Shown here piece by piece: positions 31,089 to 42,378 of a stretch of DNA of 42,378 nt (position 1 is its first letter; every line of letters begins with the position of its first letter). Under the pieces are notes generated by a model. It had not been told where the DNA came from. It made no database searches and was given only the letters and a program-made list of their open reading frames with translations. The stretch is from Gracilaria gracilis (taxonomy: Eukaryota; Rhodophyta; Florideophyceae; Gracilariales; Gracilariaceae). Made by a program: the position numbers and the translations under genes. The stretch covers positions 1 to 42,378 of the forward strand of contig JARGSG010000044.1 of the NCBI GenBank assembly GCA_030374805.1, read 5' to 3'.

Positions 31089-32698
31089 ACCATCATCACC
31101 CGACCGCTCATCGCGCACTCCGGTACCTGTTCAACAACCCCAGCTACCTCTCATCGAAATCATCCTTTATGTCCATGACCGCTGACCCACTCGATGCACT
31201 ATCTTACCAACCAGCCACCTAGTGCGCAGCTACTCCATTCTCATCCCAAACCATCATCACCCAACCACTCATCGCGCACTTCGTCACCTTTTCAACAACC
31301 CCAGCTACCTCTCATCGAAATCATCCTTTATGTCCATGACCGCTGACCCACTCGATGCACTATCTTACCAACCAGCCACCTAGTGCGCAGCTACTCCATT
31401 CTCATCCCAAACCATCATCACCCAACCACTCATCGCGCACTTCGTCACCTTTTCAACAACCCCAGCTACCTCTCTTCGAAATCATCCTTTATGTCCATGA
31501 CCGCTGACCCACTCGATGCACTATCTTACCAATCAGCCACCCAGTGCTCAGCTACTCCATTCTCACACCAAACTATCACCATTCGACCGCTCATCGCGCA
31601 CTCCGTCACCTCTTCAACAACGCCAGCTACCTCTCATCGATATCATCCTCCATCTCCACAACCGCTCACCCACTCGATGCACCATCTTACCAACCAGCCA
31701 CCCAGTGCTCAGCTACTCTATTCTCATCCCAAACCATCATCACCCGGTCGCTCACCGCGTACTCCGTCACCTCTTCAACAACGCCAGCTACCTCTCATCG
31801 AAATCATCCTCCATCTCCACAACCGCTCACCCACTCGATGCACCATCATACCAATCAGCCACCCAGTGCTCAGCTACTCCATTCTCACACCAAACCATCA
31901 TCACCCGACCGCTCCTCGCGCACTCCCTCACCTCTTCAACAACCCCAGCTACCTCTCATCGAAATCATCCTTTATGTCCATGACCGCTGACCCACTCGAT
32001 GCACTATCTTACCAATCAGCCACCCAGTGCTCAGGTACTCCATTCTCACACCAAACTATCACCACGCGGCCGCTCATCGCGCACTTCGTCACCTCTTCAA
32101 CAACCCCAGCTACCTCTTATCGATATCATCCTCCATCTCCACAACCGCTCATCCACTCGATGCATCGTCTTCCCAACCAGGCACCCAGTGCTCAGCTACT
32201 CTATTCTCACACCAAACCATCATCACCCAACCACTCATCGCGCACTCCGTCACCACTTCAACAACGCCAGCTACCTCTCATCGATATCATCCTCCATCTC
32301 CACAACCGCTCACCCACTCGATGCACCATCTTACCAACCAGCCACCCAGTGCTCAGCTACTCTATTCTCATCCCAAACCATCATCACCCGGTCGCTCACC
32401 GCGTACTCCGTCACCTCTTCAACAACGCCAGCTACCTTTCATCGAAATCATCCTCCATCTCCACAACCGCTCACTCACTCGATGCACTATCTTACCAACC
32501 AGCCACCCAGTTCGCAGCTACTCCATTCTCACACCAAACCATCATCACCCGACCGCTCATCGCGCACTCCCTCACCTCTTCAACAACCCCAGCTACCTCT
32601 CATCGAAATCATCCTCCATCTCCACAACCGCTCACTCACTCGATGCACTATATTACCAACCAGCCACCCAGTTCGCAGCTACTCCATTCTCATCCCAA
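31089..32698. repeat. Satellite HOR 1 (m1-m10, 1610 bp)
   Basis: Monomer starts: 31089, 31250, 31411, 31572, 31733, 31894, 32055, 32216, 32377, 32538. m7 carries a GCGGCCGC word at 32066. m8 has TCACCACTTC. Confidence 0.95.
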
Positions 32699-34308
32699 AC
32701 CATCATCACCCGACCGCTCATCGCGCACTCCGGTACCTGTTCAACAACCCCAGCTACCTCTCATCGAAATCATCCTTTATGTCCATGACCGCTGACCCAC
32801 TCGATGCACTATCTTACCAACCAGCCACCTAGTGCGCAGCTACTCCATTCTCATCCCAAACCATCATCACCCAACCACTCATCGCGCACTTCGTCACCTT
32901 TTCAACAACCCCAGCTACCTCTCATCGAAATCATCCTTTATGTCCATGACCGCTGACCCACTCGATGCACTATCTTACCAACCAGCCACCTAGTGCGCAG
33001 CTACTCCATTCTCATCCCAAACCATCATCACCCAACCACTCATCGCGCACTTCGTCACCTTTTCAACAACCCCAGCTACCTCTCTTCGAAATCATCCTTT
33101 ATGTCCATGACCGCTGACCCACTCGATGCACTATCTTACCAATCAGCCACCCAGTGCTCAGCTACTCCATTCTCACACCAAACTATCACCATTCGACCGC
33201 TCATCGCGCACTCCGTCACCTCTTCAACAACGCCAGCTACCTCTCATCGATATCATCCTCCATCTCCACAACCGCTCACCCACTCGATGCACCATCTTAC
33301 CAACCAGCCACCCAGTGCTCAGCTACTCTATTCTCATCCCAAACCATCATCACCCGGTCGCTCACCGCGTACTCCGTCACCTCTTCAACAACGCCAGCTA
33401 CCTCTCATCGAAATCATCCTCCATCTCCACAACCGCTCACCCACTCGATGCACCATCATACCAATCAGCCACCCAGTGCTCAGCTACTCCATTCTCACAC
33501 CAAACCATCATCACCCGACCGCTCCTCGCGCACTCCCTCACCTCTTCAACAACCCCAGCTACCTCTCATCGAAATCATCCTTTATGTCCATGACCGCTGA
33601 CCCACTCGATGCACTATCTTACCAATCAGCCACCCAGTGCTCAGGTACTCCATTCTCACACCAAACTATCACCACGCGGCCGCTCATCGCGCACTTCGTC
33701 ACCTCTTCAACAACCCCAGCTACCTCTTATCGATATCATCCTCCATCTCCACAACCGCTCATCCACTCGATGCATCGTCTTCCCAACCAGGCACCCAGTG
33801 CTCAGCTACTCTATTCTCACACCAAACCATCATCACCCAACCACTCATCGCGCACTCCGTCACCTCTTCAACAACGCCAGCTACCTCTCATCGATATCAT
33901 CCTCCATCTCCACAACCGCTCACCCACTCGATGCACCATCTTACCAACCAGCCACCCAGTGCTCAGCTACTCTATTCTCATCCCAAACCATCATCACCCG
34001 GTCGCTCACCGCGTACTCCGTCACCTCTTCAACAACGCCAGCTACCTTTCATCGAAATCATCCTCCATCTCCACAACCGCTCACTCACTCGATGCACTAT
34101 CTTACCAACCAGCCACCCAGTTCGCAGCTACTCCATTCTCACACCAAACCATCATCACCCGACCGCTCATCGCGCACTCCCTCACCTCTTCAACAACCCC
34201 AGCTACCTCTCATCGAAATCATCCTCCATCTCCACAACCGCTCACTCACTCGATGCACTATATTACCAACCAGCCACCCAGTTCGCAGCTACTCCATTCT
34301 CATCCCAA
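32699..34308. repeat. Satellite HOR 2 (10 monomers)
   Basis: Same as HOR 1 except that m8 has TCACCTCTTC. Confidence 0.95.
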
Positions 34309-35918
34309 ACCATCATCACCCGACCGCTCATCGCGCACTCCGGTACCTGTTCAACAACCCCAGCTACCTCTCATCGAAATCATCCTTTATGTCCATGACC
34401 GCTGACCCACTCGATGCACTATCTTACCAACCAGCCACCTAGTGCGCAGCTACTCCATTCTCATCCCAAACCATCATCACCCAACCACTCATCGCGCACT
34501 TCGTCACCTTTTCAACAACCCCAGCTACCTCTCATCGAAATCATCCTTTATGTCCATGACCGCTGACCCACTCGATGCACTATCTTACCAACCAGCCACC
34601 TAGTGCGCAGCTACTCCATTCTCATCCCAAACCATCATCACCCAACCACTCATCGCGCACTTCGTCACCTTTTCAACAACCCCAGCTACCTCTCTTCGAA
34701 ATCATCCTTTATGTCCATGACCGCTGACCCACTCGATGCACTATCTTACCAATCAGCCACCCAGTGCTCAGCTACTCCATTCTCACACCAAACTATCACC
34801 ATTCGACCGCTCATCGCGCACTCCGTCACCTCTTCAACAACGCCAGCTACCTCTCATCGATATCATCCTCCATCTCCACAACCGCTCACCCACTCGATGC
34901 ACCATCTTACCAACCAGCCACCCAGTGCTCAGCTACTCTATTCTCATCCCAAACCATCATCACCCGGTCGCTCACCGCGTACTCCGTCACCTCTTCAACA
35001 ACGCCAGCTACCTCTCATCGAAATCATCCTCCATCTCCACAACCGCTCACCCACTCGATGCACCATCATACCAATCAGCCACCCAGTGCTCAGCTACTCC
35101 ATTCTCACACCAAACCATCATCACCCGACCGCTCCTCGCGCACTCCCTCACCTCTTCAACAACCCCAGCTACCTCTCATCGAAATCATCCTTTATGTCCA
35201 TGACCGCTGACCCACTCGATGCACTATCTTACCAATCAGCCACCCAGTGCTCAGGTACTCCATTCTCACACCAAACTATCACCACGCGGCCGCTCATCGC
35301 GCACTTCGTCACCTCTTCAACAACCCCAGCTACCTCTTATCGATATCATCCTCCATCTCCACAACCGCTCATCCACTCGATGCATCGTCTTCCCAACCAG
35401 GCACCCAGTGCTCAGCTACTCTATTCTCACACCAAACCATCATCACCCAACCACTCATCGCGCACTCCGTCACCACTTCAACAACGCCAGCTACCTCTCA
35501 TCGATATCATCCTCCATCTCCACAACCGCTCACCCACTCGATGCACCATCTTACCAACCAGCCACCCAGTGCTCAGCTACTCTATTCTCATCCCAAACCA
35601 TCATCACCCGGTCGCTCACCGCGTACTCCGTCACCTCTTCAACAACGCCAGCTACCTTTCATCGAAATCATCCTCCATCTCCACAACCGCTCACTCACTC
35701 GATGCACTATCTTACCAACCAGCCACCCAGTTCGCAGCTACTCCATTCTCACACCAAACCATCATCACCCGACCGCTCATCGCGCACTCCCTCACCTCTT
35801 CAACAACCCCAGCTACCTCTCATCGAAATCATCCTCCATCTCCACAACCGCTCACTCACTCGATGCACTATATTACCAACCAGCCACCCAGTTCGCAGCT
35901 ACTCCATTCTCATCCCAA
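34309..35918. repeat. Satellite HOR 3 (10 monomers)
   Basis: m8 has TCACCACTTC, as in HOR 1. Confidence 0.95.
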
Positions 35919-37528
35919 ACCATCATCACCCGACCGCTCATCGCGCACTCCGGTACCTGTTCAACAACCCCAGCTACCTCTCATCGAAATCATCCTTTAT
36001 GTCCATGACCGCTGACCCACTCGATGCACTATCTTACCAACCAGCCACCTAGTGCGCAGCTACTCCATTCTCATCCCAAACCATCATCACCCAACCACTC
36101 ATCGCGCACTTCGTCACCTTTTCAACAACCCCAGCTACCTCTCATCGAAATCATCCTTTATGTCCATGACCGCTGACCCACTCGATGCACTATCTTACCA
36201 ACCAGCCACCTAGTGCGCAGCTACTCCATTCTCATCCCAAACCATCATCACCCAACCACTCATCGCGCACTTCGTCACCTTTTCAACAACCCCAGCTACC
36301 TCTCTTCGAAATCATCCTTTATGTCCATGACCGCTGACCCACTCGATGCACTATCTTACCAATCAGCCACCCAGTGCTCAGCTACTCCATTCTCACACCA
36401 AACTATCACCATTCGACCGCTCATCGCGCACTCCGTCACCTCTTCAACAACGCCAGCTACCTCTCATCGATATCATCCTCCATCTCCACAACCGCTCACC
36501 CACTCGATGCACCATCTTACCAACCAGCCACCCAGTGCTCAGCTACTCTATTCTCATCCCAAACCATCATCACCCGGTCGCTCACCGCGTACTCCGTCAC
36601 CTCTTCAACAACGCCAGCTACCTCTCATCGAAATCATCCTCCATCTCCACAACCGCTCACCCACTCGATGCACCATCATACCAATCAGCCACCCAGTGCT
36701 CAGCTACTCCATTCTCACACCAAACCATCATCACCCGACCGCTCCTCGCGCACTCCCTCACCTCTTCAACAACCCCAGCTACCTCTCATCGAAATCATCC
36801 TTTATGTCCATGACCGCTGACCCACTCGATGCACTATCTTACCAATCAGCCACCCAGTGCTCAGGTACTCCATTCTCACACCAAACTATCACCACGCGGC
36901 CGCTCATCGCGCACTTCGTCACCTCTTCAACAACCCCAGCTACCTCTTATCGATATCATCCTCCATCTCCACAACCGCTCATCCACTCGATGCATCGTCT
37001 TCCCAACCAGGCACCCAGTGCTCAGCTACTCTATTCTCACACCAAACCATCATCACCCAACCACTCATCGCGCACTCCGTCACCTCTTCAACAACGCCAG
37101 CTACCTCTCATCGATATCATCCTCCATCTCCACAACCGCTCACCCACTCGATGCACCATCTTACCAACCAGCCACCCAGTGCTCAGCTACTCTATTCTCA
37201 TCCCAAACCATCATCACCCGGTCGCTCACCGCGTACTCCGTCACCTCTTCAACAACGCCAGCTACCTTTCATCGAAATCATCCTCCATCTCCACAACCGC
37301 TCACTCACTCGATGCACTATCTTACCAACCAGCCACCCAGTTCGCAGCTACTCCATTCTCACACCAAACCATCATCACCCGACCGCTCATCGCGCACTCC
37401 CTCACCTCTTCAACAACCCCAGCTACCTCTCATCGAAATCATCCTCCATCTCCACAACCGCTCACTCACTCGATGCACTATATTACCAACCAGCCACCCA
37501 GTTCGCAGCTACTCCATTCTCATCCCAA
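35919..37528. repeat. Satellite HOR 4 (10 monomers)
   Basis: m8 has TCACCTCTTC, as in HOR 2. Confidence 0.95.
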
Positions 37529-38978
37529 ACCATCATCACCCGACCGCTCATCGCGCACTCCGGTACCTGTTCAACAACCCCAGCTACCTCTCATCGAAAT
37601 CATCCTTTATGTCCATGACCGCTGACCCACTCGATGCACTATCTTACCAACCAGCCACCTAGTGCGCAGCTACTCCATTCTCATCCCAAACCATCATCAC
37701 CCAACCACTCATCGCGCACTTCGTCACCTTTTCAACAACCCCAGCTACCTCTCTTCGAAATCATCCTTTATGTCCATGACCGCTGACCCACTCGATGCAC
37801 TATCTTACCAATCAGCCACCCAGTGCTCAGCTACTCCATTCTCACACCAAACTATCACCATTCGACCGCTCATCGCGCACTCCGTCACCTCTTCAACAAC
37901 GCCAGCTACCTCTCATCGATATCATCCTCCATCTCCACAACCGCTCACCCACTCGATGCACCATCTTACCAACCAGCCACCCAGTGCTCAGCTACTCTAT
38001 TCTCATCCCAAACCATCATCACCCGGTCGCTCACCGCGTACTCCGTCACCTCTTCAACAACGCCAGCTACCTCTCATCGAAATCATCCTCCATCTCCACA
38101 ACCGCTCACCCCACTCGATGCACCATCATACCAATCAGCCACCCAGTGCTCAGCTACTCCATTCTCACACCAAACCATCATCACCCGACCGCTCCTCGCG
38201 CACTCCCTCACCTCTTCAACAACCCCAGCTACCTCTCATCGAAATCATCCTTTATGTCCATGACCGCTGACCCACTCGATGCACTATCTTACCAATCAGC
38301 CACCCAGTGCTCAGGTACTCCATTCTCACACCAAACTATCACCACGCGGCCGCTCATCGCGCACTTCGTCACCTCTTCAACAACCCCAGCTACCTCTTAT
38401 CGATATCATCCTCCATCTCCACAACCGCTCATCCACTCGATGCATCGTCTTCCCAACCAGGCACCCAGTGCTCAGCTACTCTATTCTCACACCAAACCAT
38501 CATCACCCAACCACTCATCGCGCACTCCGTCACCTCTTCAACAACGCCAGCTACCTCTCATCGATATCATCCTCCATCTCCACAACCGCTCACCCACTCG
38601 ATGCACCATCTTACCAACCAGCCACCCAGTGCTCAGCTACTCTATTCTCATCCCAAACCATCATCACCCGGTCGCTCACCGCGTACTCCGTCACCTCTTC
38701 AACAACGCCAGCTACCTTTCATCGAAATCATCCTCCATCTCCACAACCGCTCACTCACTCGATGCACTATCTTACCAACCAGCCACCCAGTTCGCAGCTA
38801 CTCCATTCTCACACCAAACCATCATCACCCGACCGCTCCTCGCGCACTCCCTCACCTCTTCAACAACCCCAGCTACCTCTCATCGAAATCATCCTCCATC
38901 TCCACAACCGCTCACTCACTCGATGCACTATATTACCAACCAGCCACCCAGTTCGCAGCTACTCCATTCTCATCCCAA
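37529..38978. repeat. Satellite HOR 5 (9 monomers, lacks m2)
   Basis: m1 is followed directly by m3. There is one extra C near 38110 in m5. m10 has CTCCTCGCG, the m6 form, instead of CTCATCGCG. m8 has the TCACCTCTTC form. Confidence 0.93.
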
Positions 38979-40427
38979 ACCATCATCACCCGACCGCTCA
39001 TCGCGCACTCCGGTACCTGTTCAACAACCCCAGCTACCTCTCATCGAAATCATCCTTTATGTCCATGACCGCTGACCCACTCGATGCACTATCTTACCAA
39101 CCAGCCACCTAGTGCGCAGCTACTCCATTCTCATCCCAAACCATCATCACCCAACCACTCATCGCGCACTTCGTCACCTTTTCAACAACCCCAGCTACCT
39201 CTCATCGAAATCATCCTTTATGTCCATGACCGCTGACCCACTCGATGCACTATCTTACCAACCAGCCACCTAGTGCGCAGCTACTCCATTCTCATCCCAA
39301 ACCATCATCACCCAACCACTCATCGCGCACTTCGTCACCTTTTCAACAACCCCAGCTACCTCTCTTCGAAATCATCCTTTATGTCCATGACCGCTGACCC
39401 ACTCGATGCACTATCTTACCAATCAGCCACCCAGTGCTCAGCTACTCCATTCTCACACCAAACTATCACCATTCGACCGCTCATCGCGCACTCCGTCACC
39501 TCTTCAACAACGCCAGCTACCTCTCATCGATATCATCCTCCATCTCCACAACCGCTCACCCACTCGATGCACCATCTTACCAACCAGCCACCCAGTGCTC
39601 AGCTACTCTATTCTCATCCCAAACCATCATCACCCGGTCGCTCACCGCGTACTCCGTCACCTCTTCAACAACGCCAGCTACCTCTCATCGAAATCATCCT
39701 CCATCTCCACAACCGCTCACCCACTCGATGCACCATCATACCAATCAGCCACCCAGTGCTCAGCTACTCCATTCTCACACCAAACCATCATCACCCGACC
39801 GCTCCTCGCGCACTCCCTCACCTCTTCAACAACCCCAGCTACCTCTCATCGAAATCATCCTTTATGTCCATGACCGCTGACCCACTCGATGCACTATCTT
39901 ACCAATCAGCCACCCAGTGCTCAGGTACTCCATTCTCACACCAAACTATCACCACGCGGCCGCTCATCGCGCACTCCGTCACCACTTCAACAACGCCAGC
40001 TACCTCTCATCGATATCATCCTCCATCTCCACAACCGCTCACCCACTCGATGCACCATCTTACCAACCAGCCACCCAGTGCTCAGCTACTCTATTCTCAT
40101 CCCAAACCATCATCACCCGGTCGCTCACCGCGTACTCCGTCACCTCTTCAACAACGCCAGCTACCTTTCATCGAAATCATCCTCCATCTCCACAACCGCT
40201 CACTCACTCGATGCACTATCTTACCAACCAGCCACCCAGTTCGCAGCTACTCCATTCTCACACCAAACCATCATCACCCGACCGCTCATCGCGCACTCCC
40301 TCACCTCTTCAACAACCCCAGCTACCTCTCATCGAAATCATCCTCCATCTCCACAACCGCTCACTCACTCGATGCACTATATTACCAACCAGCCACCCAG
40401 TTCGCAGCTACTCCATTCTCATCCCAA
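38979..40427. repeat. Satellite HOR 6 (9 monomers, m7/m8 hybrid)
   Basis: The monomer at about 39940 begins as m7 (ACTATCACCACGCGGCC) and continues as m8 (TCCGTCACCACTTC). The switch lies in the shared CGCTCATCGCGCACT region, removing exactly 161 bp. Confidence 0.93.
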
Positions 40428-42038
40428 ACCATCATCACCCGACCGCTCATCGCGCACTCCGGTACCTGTTCAACAACCCCAGCTACCTCTCATCGAAATC
40501 ATCCTTTATGTCCATGACCGCTGACCCACTCGATGCACTATCTTACCAACCAGCCACCTAGTGCGCAGCTACTCCATTCTCATCCCAAACCATCATCACC
40601 CAACCACTCATCGCGCACTTCGTCACCTTTTCAACAACCCCAGCTACCTCTCATCGAAATCATCCTTTATGTCCATGACCGCTGACCCACTCGATGCACT
40701 ATCTTACCAACCAGCCACCTAGTGCGCAGCTACTCCATTCTCATCCCAAACCATCATCACCCAACCACTCATCGCGCACTTCGTCACCTTTTCAACAACC
40801 CCAGCTACCTCTCTTCGAAATCATCCTTTATGTCCATGACCGCTGACCCACTCGATGCACTATCTTACCAATCAGCCACCCAGTGCTCAGCTACTCCATT
40901 CTCACACCAAACTATCACCATTCGACCGCTCATCGCGCACTCCGTCACCTCTTCAACAACGCCAGCTACCTCTCATCGATATCATCCTCCATCTCCACAA
41001 CCGCTCACCCACTCGATGCACCATCTTACCAACCAGCCACCCAGTGCTCAGCTACTCTATTCTCATCCCAAACCATCATCACCCGGTCGCTCACCGCGTA
41101 CTCCGTCACCTCTTCAACAACGCCAGCTACCTCTCATCGAAATCATCCTCCATCTCCACAACCGCTCACCCACTCGATGCACCATCATACCAATCAGCCA
41201 CCCAGTGCTCAGCTACTCCATTCTCACACCAAACCATCATCACCCGACCGCTCCTCGCGCACTCCCTCACCTCTTCAACAACCCCAGCTACCTCTCATCG
41301 AAATCATCCTTTATGTCCATGACCGCTGACCCACTCGATGCACTATCTTACCAATCAGCCACCCAGTGCTCAGGTACTCCATTCTCACACCAAACTATCA
41401 CCACGCGGCCCGCTCATCGCGCACTTCGTCACCTCTTCAACAACCCCAGCTACCTCTTATCGATATCATCCTCCATCTCCACAACCGCTCATCCACTCGA
41501 TGCATCGTCTTCCCAACCAGGCACCCAGTGCTCAGCTACTCTATTCTCACACCAAACCATCATCACCCAACCACTCATCGCGCACTCCGTCACCTCTTCA
41601 ACAACGCCAGCTACCTCTCATCGATATCATCCTCCATCTCCACAACCGCTCACCCACTCGATGCACCATCTTACCAACCAGCCACCCAGTGCTCAGCTAC
41701 TCTATTCTCATCCCAAACCATCATCACCCGGTCGCTCACCGCGTACTCCGTCACCTCTTCAACAACGCCAGCTACCTTTCATCGAAATCATCCTCCATCT
41801 CCACAACCGCTCACTCACTCGATGCACTATCTTACCAACCAGCCACCCAGTTCGCAGCTACTCCATTCTCACACCAAACCATCATCACCCGACCGCTCAT
41901 CGCGCACTCCCTCACCTCTTCAACAACCCCAGCTACCTCTCATCGAAATCATCCTCCATCTCCACAACCGCTCACTCACTCGATGCACTATATTACCAAC
42001 CAGCCACCCAGTTCGCAGCTACTCCATTCTCATCCCAA
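40428..42038. repeat. Satellite HOR 7 (10 monomers, 1611 bp)
   Basis: One extra C near 41410 (GCGGCCCGC) interrupts the GCGGCCGC word of m7. m8 has the TCACCTCTTC form. Confidence 0.93.
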
Positions 42039-42372
42039 ACCATCATCACCCGACCGCTCATCGCGCACTCCGGTACCTGTTCAACAACCCCAGCTACCTC
42101 TCATCGAAATCATCCTTTATGTCCATGACCGCTGACCCACTCGATGCACTATCTTACCAACCAGCCACCTAGTGCGCAGCTACTCCATTCTCATCCCAAA
42201 CCATCATCACCCAACCACTCATCGCGCACTTCGTCACCTTTTCAACAACCCAGCTACCTCTCTTCGAAATCATCCTTTATGTCCATGACCGCTGACCCAC
42301 TCGATGCACTATCTTACCAATCAGCCACCCAGTGCTCAGCTACTCCATTCTCACACCAAACTATCACCATTC
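42039..42372. repeat. Satellite HOR 8, partial
   Basis: m1, then m3 (m2 absent, as in HOR 5) with one base missing near 42250, then the first 13 bp of m4. The last six bases of the window (ACTCTG) leave the satellite consensus, which expects GACCGC. Confidence 0.85.
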
Positions 42373-42378
42373 ACTCTG

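Larger units (their letters stand above)
30978..42372. repeat. 161-bp satellite in 10-monomer higher-order repeats
   Basis: Monomers start with ACCATCATCACCC (ACTATCACCA in types 4 and 7) and recur every 161 bp. Ten monomer types (m1-m10) follow one another in fixed order, giving a 1610-bp higher-order repeat. Within a HOR the monomers are clearly different; equivalent monomers in different HORs are almost identical. The + strand is G-poor (16 G in the 161 bp of m5) and rich in C and A. Because 161 leaves remainder 2 on division by 3, translations cycle through all three frames, and long frames occur in every forward frame. Those frames are by-products of the repeat and I do not call genes here. 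Confidence 0.95.

Noticed and set aside
31383..42172. Long forward frames of 148-470 codons, rich in Ser, His, Pro and Thr, possibly a repetitive surface protein
   Set aside because: They appear in all three forward frames with equal quality, restart every HOR, and arise because the 161-bp monomer is G-poor with few stops. Many begin at GTG only. There is no signal peptide, no preferred frame and no codon-position bias.
30978..42372. CRISPR-like or phage-type repeat array
   Set aside because: Repeats are contiguous 161-bp monomers without unique spacers. It is a satellite.

Overview
This window is a gene-poor, repeat-built stretch of a eukaryotic genome. I recognise no host protein gene, rRNA or tRNA. 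The proteins are retrotransposon proteins: a non-LTR (LINE) reverse transcriptase and a Copia-type gag fragment. There is a TTTAGGG/TTAGGGG-like tract and a large satellite. A fungus, an oomycete or another microbial eukaryote would fit, but the sequence does not let me name the organism.

Layout. (1) 1-29969 is a head-to-tail array of one chimeric unit with a core of about 7.26 kb. The units are 776-5277 (short form), 5278-13270, 13271-20486, 20487-27779 and a truncated 27780-29969. A full unit reads: non-coding flank block with a minisatellite, hairpins and a TATA-like box; a Copia-type leader (leader A); a ~52-bp repeat tract; a complete Copia LTR (about 714 bp); a primer-binding site matching the anticodon arm of initiator tRNA-Met; a ~1-kb leader (leader B) with an internal 223-bp duplication; the first ~58 codons of gag; then, fused to gag, a 5'-truncated LINE made of the last residues of the endonuclease, the reverse transcriptase, a C-terminal region and an A-rich tail. 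The first LINE copy (251-775) is only a 3' stub and still has a 12-bp target-site duplication. Four longer LINE copies follow. Only the copy at 2853-5135 has an unbroken RT frame. The other three share one frameshift and carry extra private lesions. One of them also holds a solo LTR (10749-11476) with a 5-bp target-site duplication.

(2) 29970-30125 is a degenerate G-rich telomere-like tract that abuts the abruptly truncated last unit. (3) 30126-30977 is unique, gene-free DNA with a short direct repeat and a lone TIR-like end. (4) 30978-42372 is a satellite with a 161-bp monomer arranged in a 10-monomer higher-order repeat (HOR) of 1610 bp. Seven HORs and part of an eighth are present. They are nearly identical to one another, while monomers within a HOR differ clearly. 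Two HORs have only nine monomers and the partial last one again lacks monomer 2, which shows how the array is remodelled.

How it fits together. The sequence supports expansion by recombination rather than repeated retrotransposition: all five LINE copies have the same 3' flank, which is the flank of the TSD-bearing founder. Unequal exchange between that founder and a second LINE lying in Copia gag would create exactly this unit. The satellite shows the same process at monomer scale. The most interesting parts are the alpha-satellite-like HOR architecture with its hybrid monomers, and the abrupt change from retroelement array to telomere-like repeats to satellite. This could be a subtelomeric, pericentromeric or fusion junction; the sequence alone does not decide.
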